From the NCBI RefSeq assembly GCF_024362695.1, contig NC_065415.1, forward strand, positions 10,023,438 to 10,087,437: DNA of 64,000 bases, given 5' to 3'. The notes under the pieces were generated by a model that had not been told where the DNA came from, searched no databases, and saw nothing but the letters and a program-made list of their open reading frames with translations. The DNA is from Pectinophora gossypiella. Taxonomy: Eukaryota > Arthropoda > Insecta > Lepidoptera > Gelechiidae. Within the stretch, counting starts at the first letter, position 1; the number at the start of each line of letters is the position of its first letter. Position numbers and translations under genes: made by a program. Shown here piece after piece: positions 21,891 to 35,853 of the stretch.

Positions 21891-24800
21891 ACCTAAACTA
21901 AAAATGAGTCACACCAGCTTTAAAGCATTAAGTGACTTTGACTGACCATCGGAGGTAATTTAGAGCAACATCAATTTAATGCGATTCAGTCGTGTAATTA
22001 AAGTTGGGTAGGGAAGACTCTACCTACTCCAATTTTTCGAAAGACCATCCCTAGGCCATGGCTTAACGGCTGCGGACCAATAGCCTTCATACCTATCTCC
22101 AGAAGCAAGGTCTATCCTGTCTTCATAAACGTACATTAGGTAGGCCATTGGATGTGTTAGCCCACCAATAGGTCAGTCTGTAGACATCTGGTTTTCTTAA
22201 TACTTATTAATACTATTATTCATGACTTACCAACACGTACAATAAATAGGCGAGTTTATTTATTTCACAGATTCTGATATTGTCTATTTTATTTATTTTA
22301 TACATTTCCCATTCAATTCGTATTGCTTACCAGAGTGTCGCTTTCAACGGGCCTAGAATTTAACAAGGCACCCACGCATTCTATTATCAATATGTAGCCT
22401 ATTTGTGTCAACTTATTGTCTTAAACTGTGTTATTTATTGAAACCAACCAATCAGAATTGTACTGAAATACATTCAATAAACCAATAGTGACAACTAACG
22501 ATTTGACACTGTTTATTTTGTTGCTACTGCAGCTACTAATGCAAACCAGGAATAGTGATATTTATGCGTGTCAAATAAATTATGTTGAACTAGTCGTATT
22601 TCGTAAATATTAAATTTTAGCATTCCATGGAAATCCTTTCATTTACCTAGTGTAAGTATTTATTTTAGGTATGATAATGATATCTCTACCACAAGTATAA
22701 ATAAAAATATGTGCTATTGAAAATACATATACTTACCTACGATCGAAAAAAAATATGTCAGTTTACATTCAGTTGTTAGACTTCCCTGATAACATTAATA
22801 TTAGTACTTAGATGCGCGTTTAAAGAGCACAACACATATTTTAAGATTGTTGTTAGAACTGCGCTTAGAGCAATAGTTTCAAAGGTTCCGGTTGCTCGCA
22901 GCCAGAGTATTATCATTAAAATATCTCGGAATGAGACGAGTATTAAAGGGAACACCAACGGCCTCGCAAGTTTGCACATAAAATTACATTTCAATCTCCC
23001 TGTAACTCTGCGGCCACGATGATTGCTAGGTTAACCGTTAAGTTAAGATGGTAGTTCGCAGAACCGACAGCATTACTCCTCACAACTTAGTCGAATATCG
23101 TTCGAATTTAGCCTGATTATATTAAAACGATTCCCACTATTCTCGCTGTGAGATACTGAATACTGTTATTATGACTGGTTTAACTCTTTCCGCATCTTGT
23201 GCTTATTATTGTGTAGGTCGTCGTACGCCAACGCAAGTTGCTGCAGTGGCTGTCTTCTCTTCGTTCAAGTTTAATCTTTAAATTAAGGTAGTAATGCACA
23301 TATTACTTGATTAAATTCAAAACTATAATCTCCTTAGTCAGTTTGTATACTGTGTGTACTTATGCAGCGATTATAAACGCTAGGAATCAAATAAACAAGT
23401 GGATTTCAATTACAGGTGGCACACTTATATCGGGTTCTCATCGCAACAGAACTTGTTAGCGGTTGATTATAACTGAAGAGCAGTTGCCTTCTGAAATGCG
23501 GACGGTACTTTCTCTTAATTGAAATGTAATTTAGTTACAAGTCATTGATCTATCCGATTAGCCCTTCTCTTAGCTATTTTAACGCCACATTACTCTGAAA
23601 TTCGCAGGTTAACACAATTTGTAGCACGACGCGACGTTGACTTCTGCTTAAACTTTTCTTTTTCTTTCATCCCAACTAGCGAATGATATTCTGGACACTA
23701 TGTTGTTGTAAATCTTCGTCACTGAAACGTATAGCATCATAATTTTCCTTTTTAAACTGGATATAAAACACGAGAATTGCTGTCCTAAAAACGAACCGAG
23801 GCTAATTTAAATATAAATAAATGAACAAAAAAGGAGGAAGAGCGGAATCTCAGCCAGGCAGCGTAAAAACATCGACTCAATCACTCTACAGAGTACCTGA
23901 AGTAAGCGACTCATAACAAGCGAAAGATTGAAATGAGATGATAAGGGGCGAATCAGAAATCTTGCCGAAAATACGTACCTACCTATTATGAGGCGGGCGG
24001 TAATTTCATAAGGGATTCCTTGGTTCGATATGGGGCCCAATCATTACCCCGGCTCGCTCTCGCTGCATCGTTTTTGCGAGATCTACGAAGATATCCGCGG
24101 GTTTAAATATGCGGGTAGTTCTGTAATCGGATCAGTGCGCGCAGGTATTTCGAAATACTGTACCCTCTGATTTATTTTAATTTACAGGTTTCTTTATAAC
24201 AACACAAAGGTATTTTATATTAAAAGGGACGTTAAGTATATCTTTTCTGAAAGTTACAATTTTCTCAATTTTTTTCGTACGGTACCACGTATCGTCGTTG
24301 CGTATTATGTGTTTTATACATTCTTTCGTCTCCAGTTAAAGCTGTAGTACTTTATTGTTCTTTACGTCTCGCGTCTCGGGCCGCTCGTTAACGCGACCTT
24401 TCGGATATTTATTGTATCCTCTTCAGAAAATACAATTTCCAACTCGAGTACCAATAAATTTAAAGCTGTGCATACATCGGTGTCTTCTTTTAAAATGAGC
24501 TCGAAATTACCTCGTCGCTTGTTGGGCGAAAACGAGAGTGTTCTCGCTAACGAGAAGCTGTCATTAAAGTTAATTTTAAAAGTTTGTTTCACATTATTTT
24601 CCATTGTTTGTTTCAACGCATTTTTATAGAAAGGTACAGATAAGTTGTGATGGAATGAATAAATTATTTGACGTCGCCGTATTTTGGTAATCTGAAATGT
24701 TATTATGTTAAATAAATATCCCTTACTAAAAGTTCTCGCACATAATTCACTCGCGGTGTGAGTGCGAACACGATGAGTCGCGAATGTCGCAATTGTTACG

Positions 24801-25446
24801 GGAGAACAATCCCGCCGATACAAGATAAAACCGAAGGCGTGAAGTAAATTTATTTATAGCTTACAAACAAGTGGTATTTAATTGCGGAGCCAGTCGAAAT
24901 TGTGCGAAGACCACCGTGGTCTCTGGAATTGAAATAAGTTTTTATTTTACCTACTATAAGTAACAAAATAATGTTTATTAAACACGTAAACTAACTCGAT
25001 GCTTTATGTTTAGTATTAGCTGTATATTTTCCATTTCGCTTCTTTATCGTTTGCGTTGTTCCAGCCTAAAGGTTTCCATCACAAGCTTTTCGGAAATTCG
25101 CATAGCGCCAAAATTGCGTCGCGCGATTTATGGTGCCTATCGGAGGCTCGAGAAAACTCGGGTCTGAAGCAATAAATCGCTCTCTTAGCCAAAAAGTCAA
25201 ACAGAACATGCAACTCGATTAACAAATAGACTCACACGACAGTCAACGCTATGTTATGTTTGCGCGACTTCTTTAATGTTGATTTGTCCCTCAATCAACA
25301 GGATATTAAGTATCAGAAATAGTGAAATACGCAGTGGATCGGCATGACAAGGTGAATGATTCCAATCTCGGGCGAATGATATTTTCAAATAGGAAGAAAA
25401 GTCCATGAAATACTCGTACTATGTTTAAAACCGCCTACTTTTGCTT
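21891..25446. other. Unassigned non-coding DNA, 3.5 kb
   Basis: There is no supported gene. The 153-codon minus-strand frame at 24362-24823 is the longest open frame outside the LINE; it has no domain, signal peptide or membrane segment I recognise, and it is near what chance allows at this size. A GC-richer patch lies at about 24020-24130. Confidence 0.5.
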
Positions 25447-25726
25447 CTTATCGTGTGGGTTGTGAGGTGGAATACCAGCCTCATCAACCCTGGTGTCGGG
25501 TTTATTATTGAGCCGCCAAAGGTCCCTGACATGGCTCATGTAACGATGACTCACGTGCCCTCCGAAGCACGGATCTTCTTTCTTTCGGACAATCAGGTGA
25601 TCAGACTGTAATGTCCTAACCAAACTAGGGATCACAAAGTGATTTTTGTGATATGTCCTCACCGGGATTCGAACCCGAGGCCTCCGTATCGTGAGTCCAA
25701 CGCTCAACCACTGGACCACAGAGGCC
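25447..25726 (-). repeat. SINE family B, nearly full-length antisense copy
   Basis: Read on the minus strand it starts GGCCTCTGTGGTCCAGTGG, with a tRNA-like A box (TGGTCCAGTGG), and a B box GGGTTCGAATCCCGG follows. Then come GGACATATCACAAAAATCAC, ATCACCTGATTGTCCGAAAG, ATCCGTGCTTCGGAGGGCAC, GTTACATGAGCCATGTCAGG, TTTGGCGGCTCAATAATAAA and CCACCTCACAACCCACACGA. This is the best copy of the family in the window and defines the order of blocks for the fragments at 3489 and 61135. The 126-codon frame over it is not a gene. Confidence 0.9.
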
Positions 25727-26498
25727 GTTAACCACTTACTAGAATATAAGAAAAAAAATAATTGTGAAATAAAAATTTTAAGGTCTAATTGTAAGGTTAC
25801 AGTAAAATAACACATGAATTTAATTTAAGAAATTAGAAATAAGCAAATAAAGGAAAGAAGATTACGGTGGTGCACTTACTAAACAAGCAACTTTATACGT
25901 AGAGTCGTATCAAAAGCAGAGTTATTGTATTCTACCTATCGTATTATTCACGAACAATTCCTAAAAGATATAAGACACCGTTAATAAAGTCTGCAAGTTC
26001 AATTTAGTCTGCATCCAATGTTACCAACACTCGTAAACTACTGAGAAATGTTTGCATAATAGACTGTTTATTTTATGGTTTGAAAACCGATACTAAGAAA
26101 TATGAATGTATTGCAAATTACTTGCGTTTACTATTTATAGAGCTACGCATCTGTCGCTGGTACCAGTGCAACATGTTTCTAGATTAAGTTTCTAATATAA
26201 AATGCTAATAAAAATATATTGCCCTGTGATTGGTAGTAATAGAGCAAGGAATCCGGCTAACGACTTTACTGGACATATTTTCATAGTTTATGGTATTAGT
26301 TTCCGCTATGATTATGATTAGAACTTGTTGAGTTTTGTATTTTATTGTAATTGTTTTTATTATTATTACATGTCATTTTATGATATATGGTTTGTACATT
26401 ATTTCATTTTGCAAACCGATGGTATTGGTTATGTTATTTTAAGTAGTAAGTATTTATTTTTTATTAATTTATGCACGCCGAGTGGAAAACTATAACCT
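25727..26498. other. Unassigned AT-rich DNA
   Basis: I see nothing beyond short unrelated open frames. Confidence 0.5.
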
Positions 26499-26540
26499 GT
26501 GGTCGTGATCCTCAGCAGTGAGGGAACGACGAAGAAGAGA
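26499..26540 (+). repeat. Short retroelement tail fragment
   Basis: GTGGTCGTGATCCTCAGCAG followed by TGAGGGAACGACGAAGAAGAGA resembles a 3' tail I recall next to lepidopteran non-LTR repeats. It is only about 40 bases long, so the call is weak. Confidence 0.4.
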
Positions 26541-29500
26541 TGCACGCCCTAGTAGATATATAGATTTTGTCGCTCCAATCTAGGACTGATTTTATCGTCT
26601 TGTAAGACAGTATATATTTTAACACTTTAATCGTAAATTGTTGTTGTATCCATATCGATATTATTCGATACGTCGTCGTCTACGATCGCGTGCGGCGGGC
26701 GAGTAACTCTTGATATACGGTCTTCTTAATCACAAGCTCGTTTGTCCGAGATTTATACCTCACCTGTTGCGCCAATTATTTACATTCGGAAGTCATTCCT
26801 CTCCCACTCGGATCGCTTCATTAATGAGGATTGTTGCCTCGATGATGCTTAGAGAAATAGCCGTTTAACACGAGCTAGTCGTAGTTGAGCTATCATTATT
26901 TTGATTGCCGAAGTTAAGTAGAATGAACATTGCTGAGGACTTCATTGTCTGTGGTCACAATGGAAACTATCTCGAAGTGGTTGATAATATATTTCAATGC
27001 TTATATTGTTTTTTTTTTTGTAAACACTTACCTTCCTTTATGGCGATGGAGAAAATAAATGGAACTAGGTATATTAGCCCGCGTCAAAAAATATTGACTA
27101 AAAAGTCAGAGCAGTATAAATAAATGTTTTTCAATTTAGTATTTCCGTCATATAAATATACAGATATAAATGCTGGTGTAAATTTTGAATAAGACGAAAT
27201 TGATTGACGTAAAAAAGTAATTATTAATTTGGCCGTTGCAGATACTTGGCGAAAGGAATTTAAATTATACTTAACACATTATAATAAAAAGCACTCCATA
27301 CCATTATTCTCGCGGCTGGCAATAAATTATCACCAAGTGCCCAAGTCTAGATGACTAATACCGGTTCTGCCACGTTATATTTACACTACTTTTAAATAAA
27401 TAGCGTCGATACTTTTTAAGGCGGCGTAAAGCTCGGAACCTACCATTACTGTAAGTATCAAGTTGCCAGTGACGATAATTTGATAATTGGGTCTGTCGTA
27501 GTCCTTTGAAAAGTGTTGCAGACTTGCCACCTGCCGGCGGGCGGTATTGAAAATCCTGTATTCCAAAGCCGTTTTTATGCAGCAAAGAAATTGCCTACAA
27601 TAATTATTTTCAAGGCATTTTAAAAGATACAAATTAAGTTTTAATAAAAGACTACTTGAAATGCTTTCTTAAGTGGCTTTGTAACGACAACTGTGTCGCA
27701 GTCATGCTATTCGACAGTAATAGTATGTTGTATTGTTGACTCGACATCACAAATATTGTTTTGTTTAAAATAATTATCACGCATAAATATAGGATCACAT
27801 TTTCATACAAAAGTTACTTATCGATATGCACCAGCTGCAGCCTGGATAAAAATGTTCCCCACTGGATCATTTGTGTATCACAAATTTCATCGACCATATA
27901 CCATTCTGACAATTGAAACCACTATTTTATCCCTTATCGTGTTGTTCGTTGCCCAAGTATTAAGAGATAAATCCATAGTGGCACCGTATCTAAAGATCGT
28001 ATGCGATAATTCACCCACAGAGCGTTGGGGATCTTTTTTAATTATACACAGTTCGGAAGTAACAGTTTATCCGTCAGGGTTGCAAGATATCAAGTGATAA
28101 TTGGTAGGTGTCGAAAACCGCTCGACGTTTTAAGTTAACACCTTGTGTCTGTTTGCCTGCACATTTGCCTTTCTTGTTTGCAATCACGCCGTAGTGTTCG
28201 CATGCAAATATTTAACGTTTGTTTTAGTTAAGACAGGTGCTTTAATGGTTTTTTGTTTGTTTGTTGTTCATGATTAACTGATTACAATTCTTTGTTATGG
28301 TTCTCATATCTTTTCATGTTGCTTTATTTAAAATTCTAGTCGTTCAACAATTGTTGATGTATTATTAATGGTTTTATAACGCACTGCTTTTTCTTCTGTG
28401 CTGTGTATGGGTTAATTATCTGCCTTAAATCTAGTCTCCGTTTCTAAACCTGGCATGTAAAAGATTCTAATACATACCTAAATAAACGCCCGTATAGTAT
28501 GCGCGTGATTCAACTAAGTATGTAATAGTTTAATACGTTTTTTATCAGATCCTTATTGTTTCGTTTAGTTTTTTGTGGAGTTTTTAAAAATCAATATTCA
28601 TTTGTGCACCAACCTGGGGATAGATACACGATCACATTCCTCATCCGTAACACTTACACTATTACACCGTCCGACCGCCGCGCCTGCGCGCTCCGCCCGT
28701 GATTTATCTGCCTGCATCTCCGACCTGCGAACAGCTCGTTTATTGCCCGCTTGTTATTTATAATTTATTTTTAACGGTCACCGATTTGTACCTATAGTCA
28801 CGTACATATGTATACATAGCTCGGTGCCAAAAGGTCGCGCCCGAACTGGAACATTTCACCAATTATCGGTTCTGTTATTCATTTAAGCATCAGGATCTAC
28901 TTTTAAACAATGCAATTAGAGTTCTATCTCGAACTGTTTTGTTGTTGCTTCGTACAGCTACAAGTACAACACATGCGTATTATTCGCGCTTAGTATTCAA
29001 AGATCCGTTACAGCCTACAGCGGAGATGTTAACAACCCTAACAATCTAAGGTCTATTTGAAAGCTCTACGTGAGCGCTGTTCGTAGAGCGGTCGAGCGCT
29101 CGCGTTCGCATGCTCGCGATGTCAACGCATGATATAGTTTGGCTACATGATTTGACCGCCGATACACGCGGCAGATTTACAATGCGACCAGTAATTTATG
29201 GCGATGTTCGATCTAGATGTAATTTAATGTTAATGTTGTTGGCGCACATAAATCAAGCTCATCTACCGCTCAGACTGATATCTACGGACTTGTAAACCCG
29301 ATAATGTTGACTGGACGTTATCGAACGGACCGTTTGCCGTAGCTTTTAATTAGCCTAATTCCCGGATACAAAGTATTACAACCATTATCTTAACGCCGCG
29401 TCGTGATGGATAGTTGTTCAAGCGAGTTCCGAAAGAGGATCCTCTTAACAAGTCTTTTGTTACGTGTTTTGGTAGAAAAAGTTAATTAACACTGAATATT

Positions 29501-32500
29501 TTATACCGGTGTACAACACGTTTTAAACTGGTAAGTATGTCACTCGGTTTTACGTAAATAAAATAGAAGTATAATTATGTTTCCTTACAATTTGAATGTC
29601 TCATTATAAACGAAGATACACGTGATTAAAATTCACAGAAGCCTCATCCACTTTTTATTCAAAAGAATTTATTGAATAGGTAAGTAAGAATACCATTTAC
29701 TTAACGGCAAGGACTTGCGCAATTATTTTCCCAAGTACAGCGGTCGGGCGCATTCAGGTCCTAGCTTGGTTGAGTGGAACATAACCGCAGTATACTCAAG
29801 TACAGTAGCTGCCTAGTCACTAGGTGATGCTATCCTTATCCTTATCCTTTAGCACATGACGATAAATATTCCAATTTTCAAGATTGTTTGGTTTATTAAA
29901 TTATGAATAGATAAGTAATATCCATGTTGTCCGGCTGCGGAAGGAGAACTGTACATTACACATCTAATAACGAATGAAACATACCTATACTATTGTACAA
30001 AAACAGAAAAATGTCCGATCTGATATAGTTGTCCTTTACAAGTTTTTGTAAAACTTTTTATTGGACTTGACTTACTGTTCCCAGGCGCCTATATCGCATC
30101 GTTTGAGAGGAAATAGCTACGGTAGGCGACTAATCGGGCGAGCGGTTGGCGTGTCGCGCTAAGAATAGCCGATCCGATACTTTTTGTCGTCATTCCACCC
30201 GGATCGTTCGTTAGCGGACGAAACCGCCCCGTAAACTTGACGCGGAATGTTTCCCATATTTGCGGGACCCTGGAACTTTAACGCAAACTATTATCCTAGG
30301 GAAATTAGCGATAATGCGATTGTCTTTAATTAACGAGAGTTACTCGCGATGTGAGTTCTTCGAAGCCATGCTTCCTATAAAGGTTTTAGCATGCAAATAC
30401 TATTGAAATGACATTTTTGGAATTCGTTTGAAAATTGTATGCTGTAAAGAAACACTGTTTTTGTTTTTAAATATAGCTAAGCGGTAAATAGGTATTATGG
30501 TACTGATATCATAGAGGCTTAATTGTCCGAACAAGCTGCGAATCAAAAATCAATCAAACAACCAACAATAACGAATGCGTGTAGGTACATTGTGTGTTAC
30601 CAGCAAAAACTTAGTCGGTGTATGTCGTAGAGGAATACATCGCCTCTATTATTAATGGCACAAGCTGTGGCATAAAAACAACCATTGTCTCTTAAGGGCA
30701 AACCATCGGATTCTAGTTACTTGCTTTACTCCTTGTAAGGTAACTTTGATAATTTGTTTGCACATCGCCCGTTTCCTCCAAGCAGCCAACTCAATTCGCT
30801 GCGAGATAAGCAGGTTCCCGTTCACCGCAGATTAAACGTTTTGTTCTTGCTTACAAAAGGAATTATTATTGAGTGTGCACGAATATTATTTTTCTCGGAA
30901 AAAGATAGATCGCTTAAGCGATTTTACGGAAAATTAATTTTGGCAGTGAGCGACAGGGCGCGGCGGCCGCGCGATGATTTGTTGCGATCCAGCCTCGCTC
31001 GTTACACTTTCCGATAATGACGCATACCATTTATTCAAAGGCGAAGTCGAAACTGTAATTCAAACCGCTTTATCGATGTTTCGCCGTAACCATCGACCTC
31101 GAAACATGCAACAAAAATTAAATCTGGCCAGTGAGTTCGAGGGAGTTATTTGGATTTTTTCTGTTTAATTTTGTACGCGCTAGGTCGGTATGCGCGCGCG
31201 CAAGCTCCGCCCCAGTTGTCGCCATAGCGGCTCAGCTGCAATTAATCCACTGTAATTCGATACGAGCCTCCTGTCGTCGGCGACGTAATGCATCGTGATT
31301 TACGCGCGCCGAACAAGCCGTTAATCTTATTACCACTTTCAATAACTTTATTATCGGACTCGCTACAAGTATTACACACACCAATATAAACCTTCAACGC
31401 ACCACCCAGAGACTATTTACACTTTCGAAAACGTCCTCTGTCGAGTTAGGAAGCTTCCCACGAAATTTATTTTAGTCGTCTTAACGATTGTTGCCGCTTC
31501 ACCAAAAGCGGAAAGTTAATACGGCGATTGCTTAACTTCGATTAAATGGTTATAAAGGTGCAACTATCCAATCCTTCTTACGACTACTTTTCTTGTCGTT
31601 TTACTAAGAAACGAGCTAGTTCATTAATTCACAAAAAAGGTACATATTTTGTTTTAACAGCTTACGTCTCGAATAATAATCGAAAACTTTAGAATACCAC
31701 CTCTGTGGTCGTGTGAAAACACTTTTTATTCAGCCCACAAAGCTCCGGGCGGCGGGAAAGGCGATTCAAATTCGACATGTTATCCCCTAAAACGTTCCAA
31801 TAATAACATGCAAATGACGAGTCCAGCGGCACGAAGAACAAAAACCTTGCTGCACTCAAAAGGGATATTCCATTGAGCTGGTAATTTGCATATATTTTCG
31901 TAATAACAACTTCCGTTTGGTGCGCCGGCGGTGTCACGAGCGAGCATGTAACTACGGTAGCATCCGATCAGGGTTTGTTATTTCGCCGCCGGCTTCTTCA
32001 AGCTTCCATATTCTTATAATGATTTTCAATGTTGTCACATCGCGCCTTTAAAAAGCCAGAGCTGTTTCTAGGCAGTAGGGACTTGAGATGCAAATTGTAG
32101 AGTTCGCGTCAACATTAAGTTATCGTCTATTTTTATTGCTACAAATAAGGTGCTTTACCAGCGATTTATTATAAACTTTGCTAGTTTAGAAAATATTTCT
32201 TTGAATAAGTTACTAATACTAAAATACAATATGCGCACACGTATTAAACAGCGAATCATTTTTCAATTTAATTTAAGGATATCGCGTTCCGTCAATCTTC
32301 CGCCCTGAAACCAGCTCTGCAAACAAGATCGTGTCCATAATTAGTTGCACATTATTTGAGCGCATCTTAAGCATTCGGTGATAATCGATGTTGGCAGCTC
32401 GTTTTGGTAATGCGTTGTAATGAACCACCACTTTCAACGCTTCATCCATAATTCATATGTGATTATTATTAGTTAGAACATTTTTAAACATTCCCATCCT

Positions 32501-34488
32501 TTGTCTTCGTCAGTATTTTATTCACTCGTACATTTCTCTTATTGACACAGCATGTTGAAATGACGAGTAATTTATGCGTGTTATTAATAGCCTACAGCCG
32601 AATATTTAAAAACCTCGGTCTATTTTAAGTGCTACCACTACGAGACTGTAATAAATGTGAGATCACGTACCCACTTTGCAAAATCATACAGCATTTTTAT
32701 TACGCTTACATGTAGTTTATTGTGGCGTATGAGGAGGTTGGCGCCACGCCGTCCCACAGCGTGTTCGAACAGGCACGTGTGACAAACATATTGGTATGCA
32801 GACATAGCCTTCTCGTCCTCTTCTTATTGAAATAAAAATAATGTAACTTCGTGAACAATGAATTATGTATTACATTTTTAATTGAGAATTAAAACTCGAT
32901 GAAACCTGATACGAATACTTACCAAGGGCCTTAGCCAAGCTAATGATAATAGTTTTGCTTTCCTTTTTGACAGTGATAGAGTTTCGCAGCAAGTTCAACA
33001 TAGATGGCTGAAACTTTTCATTTTTGTGTTATTCTCCGTTGCTTTCAGTTAAAAATTTCGAAACAAATTAAACTTGTAGGTACGTTTGCGGCATTTCCGC
33101 AGAAAATTCACACTTCTGATGAAAGTTTTAACAAAATTGCTTATATATTCCAGCTATTTCCCTGAGCCCTTTACTGAACAGACAAAAACTTGAAAAATAA
33201 TAAACTAAACAGTGCAAAATAGCTTCATTCGTATAAAACGTTTCAACTAGGCATGGATACTAAAAAAAAACTGCTGTAAGTGGTAACTTTTTTAGAAATC
33301 AATTTTTATTTTAACGCTATTTATAAAACTTTTGTTCCCTAAATCCAAACCAGCTAAACACAGATAACAGTGGAGTTTGACCTATTTCATTATTCAGCCG
33401 TGTGATAGAGACGGCTCGTCCCCGGTGCGAGTTCTCTAATAAATATTGATAGATGGAATCCGTTCGGGTGAAGCTTCGCGCTGGCAAATTCGGAATTAGC
33501 ACAAACTTGCTCCTTTGAGCGGCGTCCACAGTGTTTGTCAGTTGTCGCACGGTGACCGCTCCGGAAACATCGCATGCATCCGAATAGCATCCCGCTGACG
33601 TTTCTGTGCCAACTATTTTTGTTCCAGTTAGATTGTAGCTGAACCTAATTAATGTTGAAATCCAGTTTCCCGAACTTCCATTTGCAATTATTACTTTTCA
33701 TTTTGTTAGGAATACATTTTGGTTCAAGAATTTTAGTCGCCTGGGAATGTAACAAAATATAATCACTAAAACTAAGTTAACTGTCAGTGAATAACAGTGC
33801 AAGCCAAAGTTCCCTCTATTTTAGTCGCGTTTTCGAGCCTTGATCTAATCAAAAGTTGGCAAATTTGTTTACACAAATCCTGCCGAAACACCACAGTATT
33901 CACCACACGTAAAGAATGTGAGACGACAGGCCCTTTTGATGTCGTGCACGGGCGTGCACTAATAAAACTCGTAACATACAAGACATGTTTTCGTGCAAAA
34001 GAAATTTGATTTCTGAGTCGTGTGATAACTTCAATTTACACGTCACTTTTTTCCCACTTTTGAAAATCTGAACAACAGTCCGTTCGGATTTTTAATGTGG
34101 TGTCAACAAGACGCCGGAAATGTAATTATAATTTTAAACTAGATGTTTGGATTCGTGTAGAAGCATAGCAATTGTTACATTGTCGCTACCTATTTACATT
34201 AGTCTTCCCTTAAGTACTTTGTGATTAAATAATATCTTAGGAAAGAACGCAAGTTGACTCAGGCTGCTAACAAGTCTACATTGTCGTTATAAATTTGTCC
34301 TGACGTTGTACCGTCTAAACCTCTAGACAATACTGCTGTGACGGTGGCCGTATCAGTTTCCCTGTCCACTTGGCACACCCTTTACTCCAGACCAATTCTA
34401 ACCCTAGACCCAGGTAAACAGGTTTCAAATCCTGTTGCGATCCTCTCAATAGTTTGCTAAGCTAGTGTTGTCGAGCCTCTACGGAGGC
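26541..34488. other. Repeat-poor non-coding DNA with CG-rich patches, about 8 kb
   Basis: No gene, RNA or mobile element is supported. CG-rich patches interrupt the AT-rich background near 28640-28760, 30110-30260, 30950-31020 and 31180-31320. Local structures include an inverted repeat GCTCTACG/CGTAGAGC at 29063-29089 (11-base spacer) and the alternating palindrome TGCGCGCGCGCA at 31191-31202. Open frames are short. The pattern fits intronic or intergenic regulatory DNA; that is inference. Confidence 0.45.
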
Positions 34489-34516
34489 CGTAAACGGATT
34501 TATAAATCTGTTTACG
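34489..34516. promoter_or_regulatory. 28-bp near-perfect palindrome with forkhead-like sites
   Basis: The left half CGTAAACGGATTTA is complementary to the right half TAAATCTGTTTACG in 13 of 14 positions, with no spacer. Each half carries a forkhead-type core (GTAAAC / GTTTAC). Two more cores lie close by: GTAAACA at about 34414 and GTAAACG at about 34525. Fox factors bind RTAAAYA-like cores; occupancy is not shown by sequence. Confidence 0.4.
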
Positions 34517-35429
34517 AGTTCAGTCGTAAACGGTTGGACGCTAGCTTAGATGTGAATGCCTATTCTAATTTGATATTTAATTCAAGCGCTGGACTTTAAA
34601 TCACGTTCACAAGTTCTCGACTGAAACGAATACCAATCAGTACGGAGTAAATAGCAGAACTTAGGTAGGTATTTATTACGAGTGTCCGTGGAGCTTAGGT
34701 ATATTGTTTACAAAAGAATTAGGCGTTGATCATTCCTATTAAGCTTGGCATATTTCAAATAAGGGGGCTCTGTTCTGAACGTTAAATACAGAAATTGAAG
34801 GTACTTAAGTATTAAATTCTTAAATAATTTATTATATGCTTTAATAATTGCAAGCAGTTGTTGAATGAAATTACTTAGGTTTACTACCTGCTAGGTATAC
34901 CGACCTTTGATTAAGTAGTATTGTCTACTCTGGAAGATAAAAATGTATTACGTACTTAAGAGTGTCAACAGTCGTGCCATGGCTACAATTAGCGTTAAAC
35001 TTAATTCATAGGAAATCACTTGTTCCTCCAACATTCACCATAAGAAAACTGGGCACTGTCCCTAGTCGTTAAGTAGCTTCGCGCCATGGAGTATACTTTG
35101 AGGCTGGCCCAGCCTCGGGCTGGTCAGATTTACGAGGTGGTGCGCTCGTGCTGCGTCCCTCCCCCTTACCCTCACTCCCTTCTATCGCCTGTACAGAATG
35201 CGGCTCTCCCGGTCACTCATTGTAACGGCTCTTAGTTATGAACTAGGAGCAAGTGCCAGCTATACTGTTTCAATAGCAGAAATCTTATTTGAAAACAGAT
35301 TTGTAGCGCTGTTAATAGTCCGAACGTGCACAACCGACATGTAACATCTTCCTTATTTGTGTGATAAGTAACAAGATGAGTTTTGATGAGATTATTAGCT
35401 CATTTATTGCGTGATAATACCGGCCCACT
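34517..35429. other. Unassigned DNA with a CG-rich short open frame
   Basis: The part 35041-35235 is markedly GC-rich against its surroundings. It holds a 49-codon + strand frame (35086-35235) whose ATG has a good context (GCGCCATGG). No domain is recognisable. It could be the end of a mobile element, an exon or chance. Confidence 0.4.
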
Positions 35430-35585
35430 GAGTTTCTTTCAGGCTGTCCAAGGTTAGCTGGAAGAAATCCCAATTAGGGATAAGCTCGCCTATGCTTTAT
35501 CTAATGATAAATTATATGTAAATTTTCTTTGTATTCCAAAGCAATAAAGAGTATACAAACAAACAACAAACAATGAGTATAGGAA
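35430..35585 (+). repeat. LINE 3' end (tail of a non-LTR element)
   Basis: The order GTTTCTTTCAGGCTGTCCA, AGGTTAGCTGGAAGAAATC, GGGATAAGCTCGCCTATGC and finally GCAATAAAGAGTATACAAAC matches, with divergence, a LINE tail I recall as common in Lepidoptera ('cctggaagagatcgc...gcgataag.ccgcc...gcaataaagagt'). GCAATAAAG contains the polyadenylation signal of the element, and a CAAA-rich tail follows. No coding part remains. Confidence 0.7.
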
Positions 35586-35853
35586 ATAAAATTTAAAATA
35601 AAATATATAAATAAATAAATTTAAAATTTCTGACGCTTTTATTGAGGGAATGAAGATCTTGAATATTTATATTTAATATTAATAATAGTAATACAAATGT
35701 TTACCTACTCAATGCTTTTTCTTCTACATAGAGTAAATAGTTAAACAGATTTCGGTGACTAATTAAATTAAAATGAAGCAACCACAAATAGCGATTTTAC
35801 GCCGCATTAAAAATGAAATGATCGTTGCTAACCAGACCGGTCAACATCAGGCA
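35586..35853. other. AT-rich low-complexity DNA
   Basis: Mostly A/T words such as AATAAATAAATTTAAAAT; no feature supported. Confidence 0.6.

Noticed and set aside
25655..25726. tRNA-like sequence on the minus strand
   Set aside because: It is the head of SINE B; the anticodon arm does not form a clean five-base stem.
25435..25815. 126-codon minus-strand frame
   Set aside because: It lies over the SINE B copy and reads its tRNA-like head; SINEs do not code for protein.
34385..34450. Possible tRNA-like B box (GGTTTCAAATCC)
   Set aside because: It has an extra base against the B-box consensus and no matching A box or stems.
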